DNA of 14,673 nucleotides from positions 1 to 14,673 of the forward strand of contig CAYLPT010000111.1 of NCBI GenBank assembly GCA_964385645.1, read 5' to 3'. Below the pieces are notes generated by a model. It had not been told where the DNA came from. It did not search any database and saw nothing but the letters and a program-made list of their open reading frames with translations. Origin of the DNA: CAYLPT01 sp964385645. Lineage in GTDB: Bacteria; Armatimonadota; Hebobacteria; Hebobacterales; Hebobacteraceae. The number at the start of each line of letters is the position of its first letter. Position 1 is the first letter of the stretch. A program made the translations under genes and the position numbers. Positions 7,475-13,749 of the stretch are shown here, one piece after another.

Positions 7475-8256
7475 CGACACTCCTGGAGAAGGGCCGGAGG
7501 GGCGAGTCGCTGGCCGACTACGAGATCGTTGACATGCACGCCCACCTCTTCTCGGGATGCGTCCCCTGGGGGCAAGACCCGGCCGACAGCCTCGTGCGTG
7601 CCATGGACCAGTCTGGCGTCGCGGTCTCCGTGGTGAGCTCCCTGGCCTACGGGGGCTTCCGCATGGAGGCGTGCAATGAGCTTACCTACCGCGCGATGCG
7701 CCGGCACCCCGATCGGCTGCTGGGCTACGTCTATGTCTGGCCGGGGGCCCCGCAGGCTGTCGAGGCGGAAGTGCAGCGGCGTCTTGCCCAGGGCTTCGTC
7801 GGCCTCAAGATGCTGGTACTCATGGGCTACGACTACGTCTATCCGGGCTATGCCCCGGCCTTCGAGATCGCCCACGAGCGGCGGCTGCCGGTGCTGCTGC
7901 ACTGCTATGGTGGGCAGGCCGGTCTGGATGATGTTCCAGTGCTGGCGAAGCGCTACCCGGGGGTGCGCTTCCTCCTCGCCCACGCCGGCGCGCAGCAGGT
8001 CGAGCACCATATCCGCATCGCGCACGAGGTAGAGCACGCCTACCTGGAGCTCTGCACCAGCATGGCCACCTACCGCGCGGTGGAGACGCTCTTCGAGCAC
8101 GTCCCCCTCGAGCGGATCGTCTGGGGCGCCGATGACCTCCCGCTCAACATGTCCCACCAGCTCGGCCGGGTGCTAGGGGCGCAGATCCCGGAGGAGGCGA
8201 AGCTGCAGATCCTATCCGGAAACGCCCGCCGCCTGCTTGGTCTGGAGCGCGGGTAG
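7471..8256 (+). CDS. Amidohydrolase family protein (amidohydrolase 2), intact metal site
   Basis: A 261-residue cytoplasmic TIM-barrel hydrolase. All expected ligands are present: DMHAH (Asp 21, His 23, His 25), Lys 113 in VGLKM, His 144 in VLLHCYGG, His 171 in LLAHAG and Asp 221 in VWGADDLP. Members of this family hydrolyse lactones, cyclic amides or decarboxylate acids using a divalent metal; the substrate cannot be told from sequence. The ATG at 7471 overlaps the TGA of the preceding degenerate homologue by four bases (ATGA), so the two are almost certainly made together. Its stop lies eight bases from the stop of the convergent nitrilase gene. The family call is strong. Confidence 0.88.
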   Translation: MTTLLEKGRRGESLADYEIVDMHAHLFSGCVPWGQDPADSLVRAMDQSGVAVSVVSSLAYGGFRMEACNELTYRAMRRHPDRLLGYVYVWPGAPQAVEAEVQRRLAQGFVGLKMLVLMGYDYVYPGYAPAFEIAHERRLPVLLHCYGGQAGLDDVPVLAKRYPGVRFLLAHAGAQQVEHHIRIAHEVEHAYLELCTSMATYRAVETLFEHVPLERIVWGADDLPLNMSHQLGRVLGAQIPEEAKLQILSGNARRLLGLERG

Positions 8257-8264
8257 GGGCAGGC

Positions 8265-9245
8265 TCAGTCGAGCCGCGGCGGCCGGCCGCGGAGCCGGTC
8301 CTGCAGGGCGCGGCTGCGGGCTATCTGGTCCGGCCAGGTCTCCAGGCCGAGGGCGCGCACCATCTCCCGGATCGGCGTCTCCGGGTCGTTCGACCAGAAG
8401 ATGCCGGTGTTCTCGTTCGGGTCGTAACGGTAGCCGGCACGCGCGCCGTAGGCCTCGTCGAAGACCTTGCCCTCGTTGAGGGCCGGCTGCCAGTGGATGA
8501 GCACATAGTCGAGGTCCACCTGCTCCACGAAGACGCCGTCCTCTCGGATCTCCCGGATCACGTGACCGGTGGGGTCAACGAGGCAGGCGTTGTTGTTCCA
8601 GGTGCTGGAGAGCACGAAGTACCCGTGTCGGAGCGCGCGGGCGGAGGCGTTGATCTGCCCCGCCCACTGAGAGGGCCAGACCACGATCTCGGCGCCCTTG
8701 CGAGCCAGCACCTCCCAGCCGTCGTGGAAGGCCATGTCGTAGCAGATCTGCACTCCGACCCGCCCGAAGTCGCACTCGAAGACGGGGAAGTGGTCTCCCC
8801 CCGTGAGGCCGCCCTCCAGTTCCTCCGGCCCTGGGCCTGGGGCCAGGTGCACCTTGCGGTAGATGCCCGCGACCTCACCGCTGCGATCCAGCAGCACCGC
8901 CGCGTTGGTGAAGACGCCGGCCTGCCCATCCTCGGCGAGGACCAGCGGCAGGACGACGTAGCAGCCGTGGTCCCGCGCCCTGCCGCCGATCACCTCCTGC
9001 ACCCGCCCCTCCAGCGGGAACGCAACCTCCGCGGCGGGACCGCTCAGGCCGCCGTTCACCGCGCACTCGGGAAGCGCGGCCAGATCGAGGCGGGCCCCGC
9101 CGTGCTGCTCCGACGCCTGCGCCGCCATCTCGCCGATCAGGCCGCCCAGCTCGTCGAGCCGTACCTCCAGGCCCGGGTAGTCGCCGAACATGTTGAACAT
9201 CGTGGCGCCGACGAGCACCTTGCGCGGCCCGTGGTCTGGCGGCAT
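8265..9245 (-). CDS. Nitrilase-superfamily carbon-nitrogen hydrolase
   Basis: A 326-residue protein with the catalytic Glu-Lys-Cys triad of the superfamily: Glu 60 in AALPECAVNG, Lys 131 in YRKVHLAPG and Cys 168 in VGVQICYDMAF. Such enzymes hydrolyse amides, N-carbamoyl groups or nitriles through a cysteine thioester, usually in the cytoplasm. The core ends near residue 245 with FVEQVDLDY. The remaining ~80 residues, with YRYDPNENTGIFWSNDP, form a tail longer than in many amidases. The ATG at 9245 has an excellent GAGGGAGG site six bases upstream. It is convergent with the amidohydrolase pair, and the next gene upstream on its strand ends 266 bases away, so it probably has its own promoter. 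Amidase is more likely than true nitrilase; the substrate is unknown. Confidence 0.9.
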   Translation of the reverse strand: MPPDHGPRKVLVGATMFNMFGDYPGLEVRLDELGGLIGEMAAQASEQHGGARLDLAALPECAVNGGLSGPAAEVAFPLEGRVQEVIGGRARDHGCYVVLPLVLAEDGQAGVFTNAAVLLDRSGEVAGIYRKVHLAPGPGPEELEGGLTGGDHFPVFECDFGRVGVQICYDMAFHDGWEVLARKGAEIVVWPSQWAGQINASARALRHGYFVLSSTWNNNACLVDPTGHVIREIREDGVFVEQVDLDYVLIHWQPALNEGKVFDEAYGARAGYRYDPNENTGIFWSNDPETPIREMVRALGLETWPDQIARSRALQDRLRGRPPRLD

Positions 9246-9251
9246 TGGCTG

Positions 9252-9259
9252 CCTCCCTC
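9252..9259 (-). promoter_or_regulatory. Strong Shine-Dalgarno site of the nitrilase-like gene
   Basis: GAGGGAGG on the minus strand lies six bases before the ATG at 9245-9243 and fixes that start. Confidence 0.75.
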
Positions 9260-9453
9260 AGAGACGGATGCGCGGCCGGCCCCGGTTCAGGCAGAGGCGC
9301 GGCCGCGTCGCCGTGCCTTCGCCGACACGCCCCCCGCACCTTCGCCACCGCCTGTATGCCGCGGCCCCGGGCCGTCGGGGTCACACTGGGCGGCCGAGGA
9401 CACCCCTTCCGACGTTAGCCTCCCCCACGTGGCGCCGATGGGTGCCGCCCGAC

Positions 9454-9494
9454 GGCCTCACCCGACAGATCTGCCCGCTTCGTCGGGTGAGGCC
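9454..9494 (-). terminator. 13-bp perfect hairpin after the transglutaminase-like gene
   Basis: GGCCTCACCCGAC (9454-9466) and GTCGGGTGAGGCC (9482-9494) form a perfect stem around a 15-base loop, beginning 17 bases past the TGA of the minus-strand gene. The place and strength suggest a transcription terminator or 3'-end-stabilising hairpin. There is no T-tract after it, so intrinsic termination is uncertain. The remaining bases up to 9246 show no gene. Confidence 0.55.
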
Positions 9495-9511
9495 CGGAAG
9501 CCGGGGATGCC

Positions 9512-10777
9512 TCAGCGCGGTGTGCGAGCCGCCCGGTATCCCAGCAGCCCCTCATAGCGTGTGCCGTCAGAGAACCTGGCCAGCACGATCACATCCCCCT
9601 CGCCCACCCGAGCATCGCCGGCGAACCGCCCGCCGCCCCGCGCGCTCAGGCGTTCGGCTGCCCCATCGCCCATCACAACCACATCCTTGGCGCCCGGAAC
9701 GATAATCGAGAAGGGGACCGCTGTGTGTGTGCGCAGGACCCCTGCGAGAGGCGTCTCCAGGCGGCAGTTGTGCACGAGGAAGGCGCCGTAGGTCCTCGGG
9801 AACGGGCTCGACTTCGTCCCGCCGCGGGACCTGATCGCGTACTCCAACGCCCAGTCCAACTCTCCGTTGGGCAGGCTCTTCTCCGCGGCGTAGACCCGCA
9901 GCAGGTACTCTCCTCTCTCTGGCATGAGCGCACGGACCACGAACCCGTCCCGCTCTCGCTGGGTGAAGGTGTAGCGTGTGTCAACCTCCCGTCCGCCCCG
10001 AAACAGGCAGGCGGTGAGGATCGTGTCCTCCGGCGCGTCGATGGTCAGCGACACCGAGCCGTCTGTCTCCATACGGGCCCAATGCTGGCCCACCAGGCGC
10101 AGCCGCTGCTCGAAGAAGGCCGGGCGCCGCTGCACTCGCCTCAGGTACTCCTCTCGCGAGATCGGGCGCTCGAGCAACTGCCAGCGCACATCGTGAGGGA
10201 AGTGGTCATCCGCAAAGACCTCCGGAGGGGTCAGGAAGTAGTGATCTGTGAAACGGGGAGCGAAACGGCCGGCGCCATCCAGCCATCCGGCGCCCCAGGT
10301 GCAGTCGAGGAGGGCCCATTCGCCCCCTATCCTCACCGCATTCCAGGCATGTTCGAACGACGCCTCCATTCCTCGCCCCGCCTGGTATCCGGCTGCCTTC
10401 GCATGCCCGTGGATGATCTCCGCCTCCAGCCCGGCCGCCTCCGCCAGCGCCTTGAACAGAGCCGCGTACCCGGAGCAGACCGCGCGGCGGCGCTCTAGCA
10501 CGTCCTCGGGGCGCAAGACCTCCTCACGCAGGGCCGGATCGTAGGCGATGTTGGCGGTGATCCAGCGGAAGATGGCACGCGCCTTACCCCGGTCATCCGC
10601 CGCTGGCTCGGCCAGATAGCTGGCCAGGGCGGTGACGGAGGTTGCGGCCCAGGGCGGTGCGGCAAGGGCGTGAGCGTCTATGGCGGCGAACTCGCCATCG
10701 CCGCCCCCAGCGGCCGCCGGCGCAGTCGCCAGGGCGGCTGCCAGCAGGAGCAGGAGATGCCAGGAGCGCCTGTGCAC
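9512..10777 (-). CDS. Secreted transglutaminase-like protein of the kyphoscoliosis-peptidase (KY) type
   Basis: A 421-residue protein with a clear signal peptide: HRRS, then LLLLLAAALATA, with likely cleavage after APAAA. The mature N-terminal part is a transglutaminase-like cysteine fold with catalytic Cys 101 in RRAVCSGYAALF, His 143 in FEHAWNAV and Asp 158 in WALLDCTWGAG. It continues with DHYFLTPPEVF and HFPHDVRWQLL, an arrangement I know from KY-type peptidases. Two beta-rich segments follow, around 225-325 and 330-410, probably Ig-like. The protein is predicted exported and may act as a protease or as a protein-binding scaffold; the substrate is unknown. I chose the GTG at 10777 because the signal peptide then starts normally; the GTG at 10807 is in frame but without a good site. 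A strong hairpin follows the gene. Confidence 0.82.
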   Translation of the reverse strand: MHRRSWHLLLLLAAALATAPAAAGGGDGEFAAIDAHALAAPPWAATSVTALASYLAEPAADDRGKARAIFRWITANIAYDPALREEVLRPEDVLERRRAVCSGYAALFKALAEAAGLEAEIIHGHAKAAGYQAGRGMEASFEHAWNAVRIGGEWALLDCTWGAGWLDGAGRFAPRFTDHYFLTPPEVFADDHFPHDVRWQLLERPISREEYLRRVQRRPAFFEQRLRLVGQHWARMETDGSVSLTIDAPEDTILTACLFRGGREVDTRYTFTQRERDGFVVRALMPERGEYLLRVYAAEKSLPNGELDWALEYAIRSRGGTKSSPFPRTYGAFLVHNCRLETPLAGVLRTHTAVPFSIIVPGAKDVVVMGDGAAERLSARGGGRFAGDARVGEGDVIVLARFSDGTRYEGLLGYRAARTPR

Positions 10778-11009
10778 GAGACCCGAGCCCTCACCTGTTC
10801 TTTCCACGCGCGAGGCGCAGCTTCACCCCGGATCGGAGCTCCTGGGGGGTAGCGCGGGTGGTCTGGTCCGCGAGCCGGGCGACGCTTCGCCAGCGCAGTA
10901 GGTAGACGTGCGAGGGGAGAGAATAGCACGGGTGGTAGCGCCGCGAGAGCCCTGGGGGCGGATGGGTATCCGCACAGCGCGGGGCATCGAGCAGAGGAGG
11001 CCGCCAGCC
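10778..11009. promoter_or_regulatory. Divergent intergenic region between transglutaminase-like and QueG-like genes
   Basis: About 230 bases between two divergent start codons, so both promoters should lie here. I see no convincing -35/-10 pair, riboswitch or repeat. The only firm signal is the GAGGAGG ribosome binding site before the plus-strand gene. Confidence 0.4.
10994..11000 (+). promoter_or_regulatory. Shine-Dalgarno site of the QueG-like gene
   Basis: GAGGAGG lies nine bases before the ATG at 11010. It favours this start over a longer in-frame one at 10908, whose extra sequence looks non-coding. Confidence 0.75.
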
Positions 11010-11756
11010 ATGGCTGAGAGCCGAAACGTCAGGGCCTTCGCCCGAGAGCAAGGCGCGCACCTGGTGGGCATCGCCCCTGTGGAGCGCTTCGTCGAAGGCC
11101 CCGTGGGACACCGTCCCTCGGATCTACTGCCCGGCGCCCGCTCTGTCATAGTCGTGGGAGTTCGCCTCTTCCAGAGCGTCCTCGATCTGCGCGAGATATG
11201 CGCCGAGAGCAGGCTCATCCCGTCTGATGTGCTCCCCGATGTCCAGTCCCACTACTACCGTCGCACTCACTACGAGACCGTCAACTGGTGTCTGCAGATC
11301 ATCGGCCACCAGGTCGCTTACTGGCTCGCTGAGGCCGGACACGACGTCATGCCCACCCCGGTCACCTACGACGCCGGCGACCTCTCCAGCCGCGTGCCCG
11401 GCTACTACGCCCCCTTCTCGCACCGCCATGCCGCCGTCGCGGCCGGCCTCGGCGTCTTCGGCCGCAACAACCTCGTCCTCACCCCCAGGTACGGCCCCCG
11501 CGTCCGCTTCAACTCCGTGATCACCACCGCCGAGCTGGACCCCGACCCCATGGTCGAGGAGGCCCTCTGCCTGGGGGATGACTGCGACGCCTGTCGCACC
11601 ACCTGGTCCGACTGCTTCGGCGAACTCCACACCTTCACCATGGTGGGCAGGGAGTTCGAGCTCGCCAGCTTCGAGCGCTGCTCTCCCGACTACCCTTGCG
11701 GCGGAGGCGGCTGCATCCGGGTCTGCCCGGTGGGCGCGAAGAACGCGGTTGTCTGA
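11010..11756 (+). CDS. QueG/reductive-dehalogenase-like iron-sulfur protein
   Basis: A 248-residue protein opening AREQGAHLVGIAPVERF and LLPGARSVIVVGVRL, as in the DUF1730 part of epoxyqueuosine reductase-like proteins. The conserved core HRHAAVAAGLGVFGRNNLVL (residues 138-157) is followed by GPRVRFNSVITTAEL. Eight cysteines fill the C-terminus: C187, C192, C195 and C202, then C224, C230, C235 and C239-Pro. Their spacing (C-x4-C-x2-C-x6-C, then C-x4-C-x3-C-P) differs from the usual C-x2-C-x2-C-x3-C-P repeats, and the protein is shorter than true QueG, ending soon after the second cluster. It probably binds one or two 4Fe-4S clusters. A redox role is likely; queuosine synthesis is not supported. 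It stands alone on its strand, convergent with the isomerase gene. Confidence 0.8.
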   Translation: MAESRNVRAFAREQGAHLVGIAPVERFVEGPVGHRPSDLLPGARSVIVVGVRLFQSVLDLREICAESRLIPSDVLPDVQSHYYRRTHYETVNWCLQIIGHQVAYWLAEAGHDVMPTPVTYDAGDLSSRVPGYYAPFSHRHAAVAAGLGVFGRNNLVLTPRYGPRVRFNSVITTAELDPDPMVEEALCLGDDCDACRTTWSDCFGELHTFTMVGREFELASFERCSPDYPCGGGGCIRVCPVGAKNAVV

Positions 11757-11795
11757 GGCTTCTGCTTGCGCCAACTGCCCCGTGACGCGGGCCCC

Positions 11796-11810
11796 TGCTG
11801 AGTCTCAGCA
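11796..11810. repeat. Short perfect palindrome between convergent genes
   Basis: TGCTGAG and CTCAGCA flank a single central T, giving a 15-base near-perfect dyad 39 bases past the QueG-like stop. It is too tight for a stable hairpin, so a protein-binding dyad or chance are both possible. Nothing else was seen in the 122-base gap. Confidence 0.3.
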
Positions 11811-11878
11811 TCGGTGAGCGAGATCGGCCTGCCTCTCCACGGCTCTTCGCGCACCACGGTGCCCTTCTCTCGCCCCGG

Positions 11879-12643
11879 CTAGAGCAGCCCCTTCACGAAG
11901 GCGAGGTTGCGGGCGGCGTTCCCCGCCGGGTCGTCGCCGGCCTCGGTCTCCAACACCAAGTAGCCGTCGTAGCCGATCTGCCGGATCGCCCCGAAGATCG
12001 CCGGAAAGTCCAGCTTCCCCTCACCCATCTCCGCCCCGATCTCCTTCACGTGGATCTGCACCACGTGCCGCCCAAGCTGCAGCAGTTCGGCGATCGCATC
12101 GAAGCCCTGGTAGTCGGCATTGCCCACATCGTAGTAGACGCCCAGGTAGGGCGAGCCGACCGCCTCGATCACCGCCAACTGCTGCTCCGCCGACCGGCCC
12201 TGCCGGCCCACGCTCTCCATCCCGATCTTCGCCTGGCAGCCCTCGCTCTTCTCCAGGGCGGCCCGCAGGCCCTCCCGCCACAGCGCGAACACCTCCTCTT
12301 CGCTCTGGCCCTGGTGCTTGATCATGGGGAAGAGGACCACCCCCGCGCCGATCTCGTCCGAGTACCGCCGCGCCTCCGCCACCGCCTGCACCCCGGCCGC
12401 GTGCGTGTCCGGCCGGGTCATCAGCCCCGCGACGCTCGAGAGACACACCGAGGCCACCCCCACTCCCGCCCGGGCGCACCGCTCCCGCAGCGCTCGCCGG
12501 CCGGCCGCGCTCCAGACCTCGGACCCAGCGTAGTCGTCCGCGCGCACCGTCAGCTCCACGCCGTCGAAGCCCAGCCGCGCGGCCTCGTCAAAGGCCTCCG
12601 ACCACGGCTTCGCCAACACCTCATCCATCACGCCGATCTTCAT
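11879..12643 (-). CDS. Sugar phosphate isomerase/epimerase-like TIM barrel
   Basis: A 254-residue protein of the AP-endonuclease-2 / xylose-isomerase-like fold. It opens MKIGVMDEVL and has GFDGVELTV near residues 25-33. The metal ligands typical of the family are Glu 143 in IGMESVG, Asp 172 in YYDVGN, His 198 in VQIHVKE and Glu 232 in YLVLETEA. Relatives isomerise or epimerise sugars, inositols or hydroxypyruvate, or act as sugar dehydratases, in the cytoplasm. The frame is open upstream to 13012, but that sequence is Arg/Gly/Pro-rich and unlike protein, so I use the ATG at 12643. A GAGAGGAG lies 11 bases before it, rather far. The gene is divergent from the FucU-like mutarotase, a fitting partner in sugar metabolism; the shared substrate is inferred. 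Confidence 0.88.
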   Translation of the reverse strand: MKIGVMDEVLAKPWSEAFDEAARLGFDGVELTVRADDYAGSEVWSAAGRRALRERCARAGVGVASVCLSSVAGLMTRPDTHAAGVQAVAEARRYSDEIGAGVVLFPMIKHQGQSEEEVFALWREGLRAALEKSEGCQAKIGMESVGRQGRSAEQQLAVIEAVGSPYLGVYYDVGNADYQGFDAIAELLQLGRHVVQIHVKEIGAEMGEGKLDFPAIFGAIRQIGYDGYLVLETEAGDDPAGNAARNLAFVKGLL

Positions 12644-13035
12644 CTGCCATTCGCTCCTCTCCCCCCTCCCCTGAGGTACACCGGTCAGGCGCCCCCAGGG
12701 CCGGCGGTGCAACTGCTCAGGCGGAGATGGGATAGCGCCCGACCTGCCGTGCCCGCAGTGCCGATCACCTGCCCCACCATGTCCCGCCCCTCCGGTTGCA
12801 TACCCGGCGCGAGCGTGCTGCCACAGCTCATCCCAGTCTCCGCCCCCTCTACGCCGCCGCCGACGGTGCCTCCTGTCTGTGGCGGCCGGCGACGACGCGG
12901 CCCCTGACCTGCCCGGTGTCACTCCAGGCAGGCGTCTCGGCGCGCGGGGCGAATGCCACTCCGATGCTGAAGGTTGGCTGTGCACCGCAGACGGGCTGCT
13001 GAGAAGACGCAATACGCTGTGCCTGGGAGGCGCCG
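12644..13035. promoter_or_regulatory. Divergent intergenic region between isomerase and mutarotase genes
   Basis: Nearly 400 bases without a convincing gene, although the isomerase frame stays open through most of it by GC bias. Promoters for both divergent genes should be here. I saw no clear -35/-10 pair, riboswitch or strong repeat. ACACCGG near 12676 and CCGGTGT near 12911 are complementary but far apart, so weak evidence of anything. Confidence 0.4.
13025..13030 (+). promoter_or_regulatory. Shine-Dalgarno site of the FucU-like gene
   Basis: GGGAGG is five bases before the ATG at 13036. Confidence 0.7.
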
Positions 13036-13473
13036 ATGCTCAAGGGTGTTCCGTCGGTCATCTCGCCCGAGCTGATGCACGTGTTGATGAGCATGGGGCA
13101 CGGCGATGAGATCGTGCTCGCCGATGGGAATTTCCCGGCGGCCGCCTGCGCGCAGCGGTTGGTCGTTATCCCCGGCCACGGCGTGCCGGTGGTGCTGGAG
13201 GCCATCCTGCGGTTCCTCCCACTGGACACCTACGTGGAAGACAGCGCGGTGGTGATGGGCGTGGTCCCCGGCGACCCAGGTCCCCCAGCTATCTGGCAGG
13301 AGTACCGCCGCCTGCTCGCGGCCGCCGAGGGGCGGGAGGTTGCGCTCACCGAGATAGAGCGCAACGCCTTTTACGAACGTGCGCGCCAGGCCTTCGCGGT
13401 GGTCGCCACCGGTGAGACCGCGCTGTACGCGAATGTGATCCTGAAGAAGGGCGTCATCGCGGAGCCCGAGTGA
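13036..13473 (+). CDS. RbsD/FucU family sugar mutarotase, probably L-fucose mutarotase-like
   Basis: A 145-residue protein of the usual family length. It opens MLKGVPSVISPELMHVL, followed by MGHGDEIVLADGNFPA with the catalytic-type His 22, Asp 30 and Asn 32. It ends with the conserved LYANVILKKGVI, including Tyr 131 and Asn 133. RbsD and FucU interconvert the anomers of ribose and fucose; the opening segment and length fit FucU better than RbsD. It is cytoplasmic and, in known relatives, oligomeric. The gene is single on its strand, divergent from the isomerase and convergent with the M20 gene. The family is certain, the exact sugar is not, so no symbol is assigned. Confidence 0.9.
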   Translation: MLKGVPSVISPELMHVLMSMGHGDEIVLADGNFPAAACAQRLVVIPGHGVPVVLEAILRFLPLDTYVEDSAVVMGVVPGDPGPPAIWQEYRRLLAAAEGREVALTEIERNAFYERARQAFAVVATGETALYANVILKKGVIAEPE

Positions 13474-13749
13474 GGTCGCCTCGCGGCCCGGCCGCGCCAG
13501 ATGATGGCCGAAGCGGGCAGATGGCCAGCTTGCAGATTCCTCCGCTCCGAGCCCCGGCGCTCCTTCTGCGCCATCGCTCTCAGGGAGGCGGAGCAAGCGA
13601 GCTTAGCAGGCCATGGCGGTCCGCCGGGCCCTCGCGATCTGGAGGGTTCGCAGCATCATGGCGGCAGCGAAGGCTGTCGCCCCGAGCACCGCGGCCACAA
13701 TCGCGAGAGGGCTCAGGCGAGCAGGGGGGTCGCGCCTGGGGGCTCCGCC
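13474..13749. other. Intergenic stretch between convergent mutarotase and M20 genes
   Basis: No confident gene. On the minus strand, in the same frame as the M20 gene and after its stop, a membrane-like peptide is open down to a TAA at 13605-13603; with a GTG at 13698 it would be 31 residues (AAVLGATAFAAAMML). No ribosome binding site was seen. CCCTCGCGAT near 13628 and ATCGCGAGAGGG near 13700 form an imperfect inverted repeat with a long loop, a possible terminator structure of low certainty. Confidence 0.45.

Noticed and set aside
8493..9557. A 354-residue plus-strand open frame
   Set aside because: Antisense to the nitrilase-like gene, whose catalytic triad and ribosome binding site are clear on the other strand.
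12644..13012. N-terminal extension of the isomerase by 123 residues
   Set aside because: The added sequence is Arg/Gly/Pro-rich (for example HRRRRRRGGG) and homologues start at MKIGV.
12970..13020. A sigma-70 promoter before the mutarotase gene (TTGGCT, TACGCT)
   Set aside because: The two hexamers are not at a usable spacing from each other and both match the consensus poorly.
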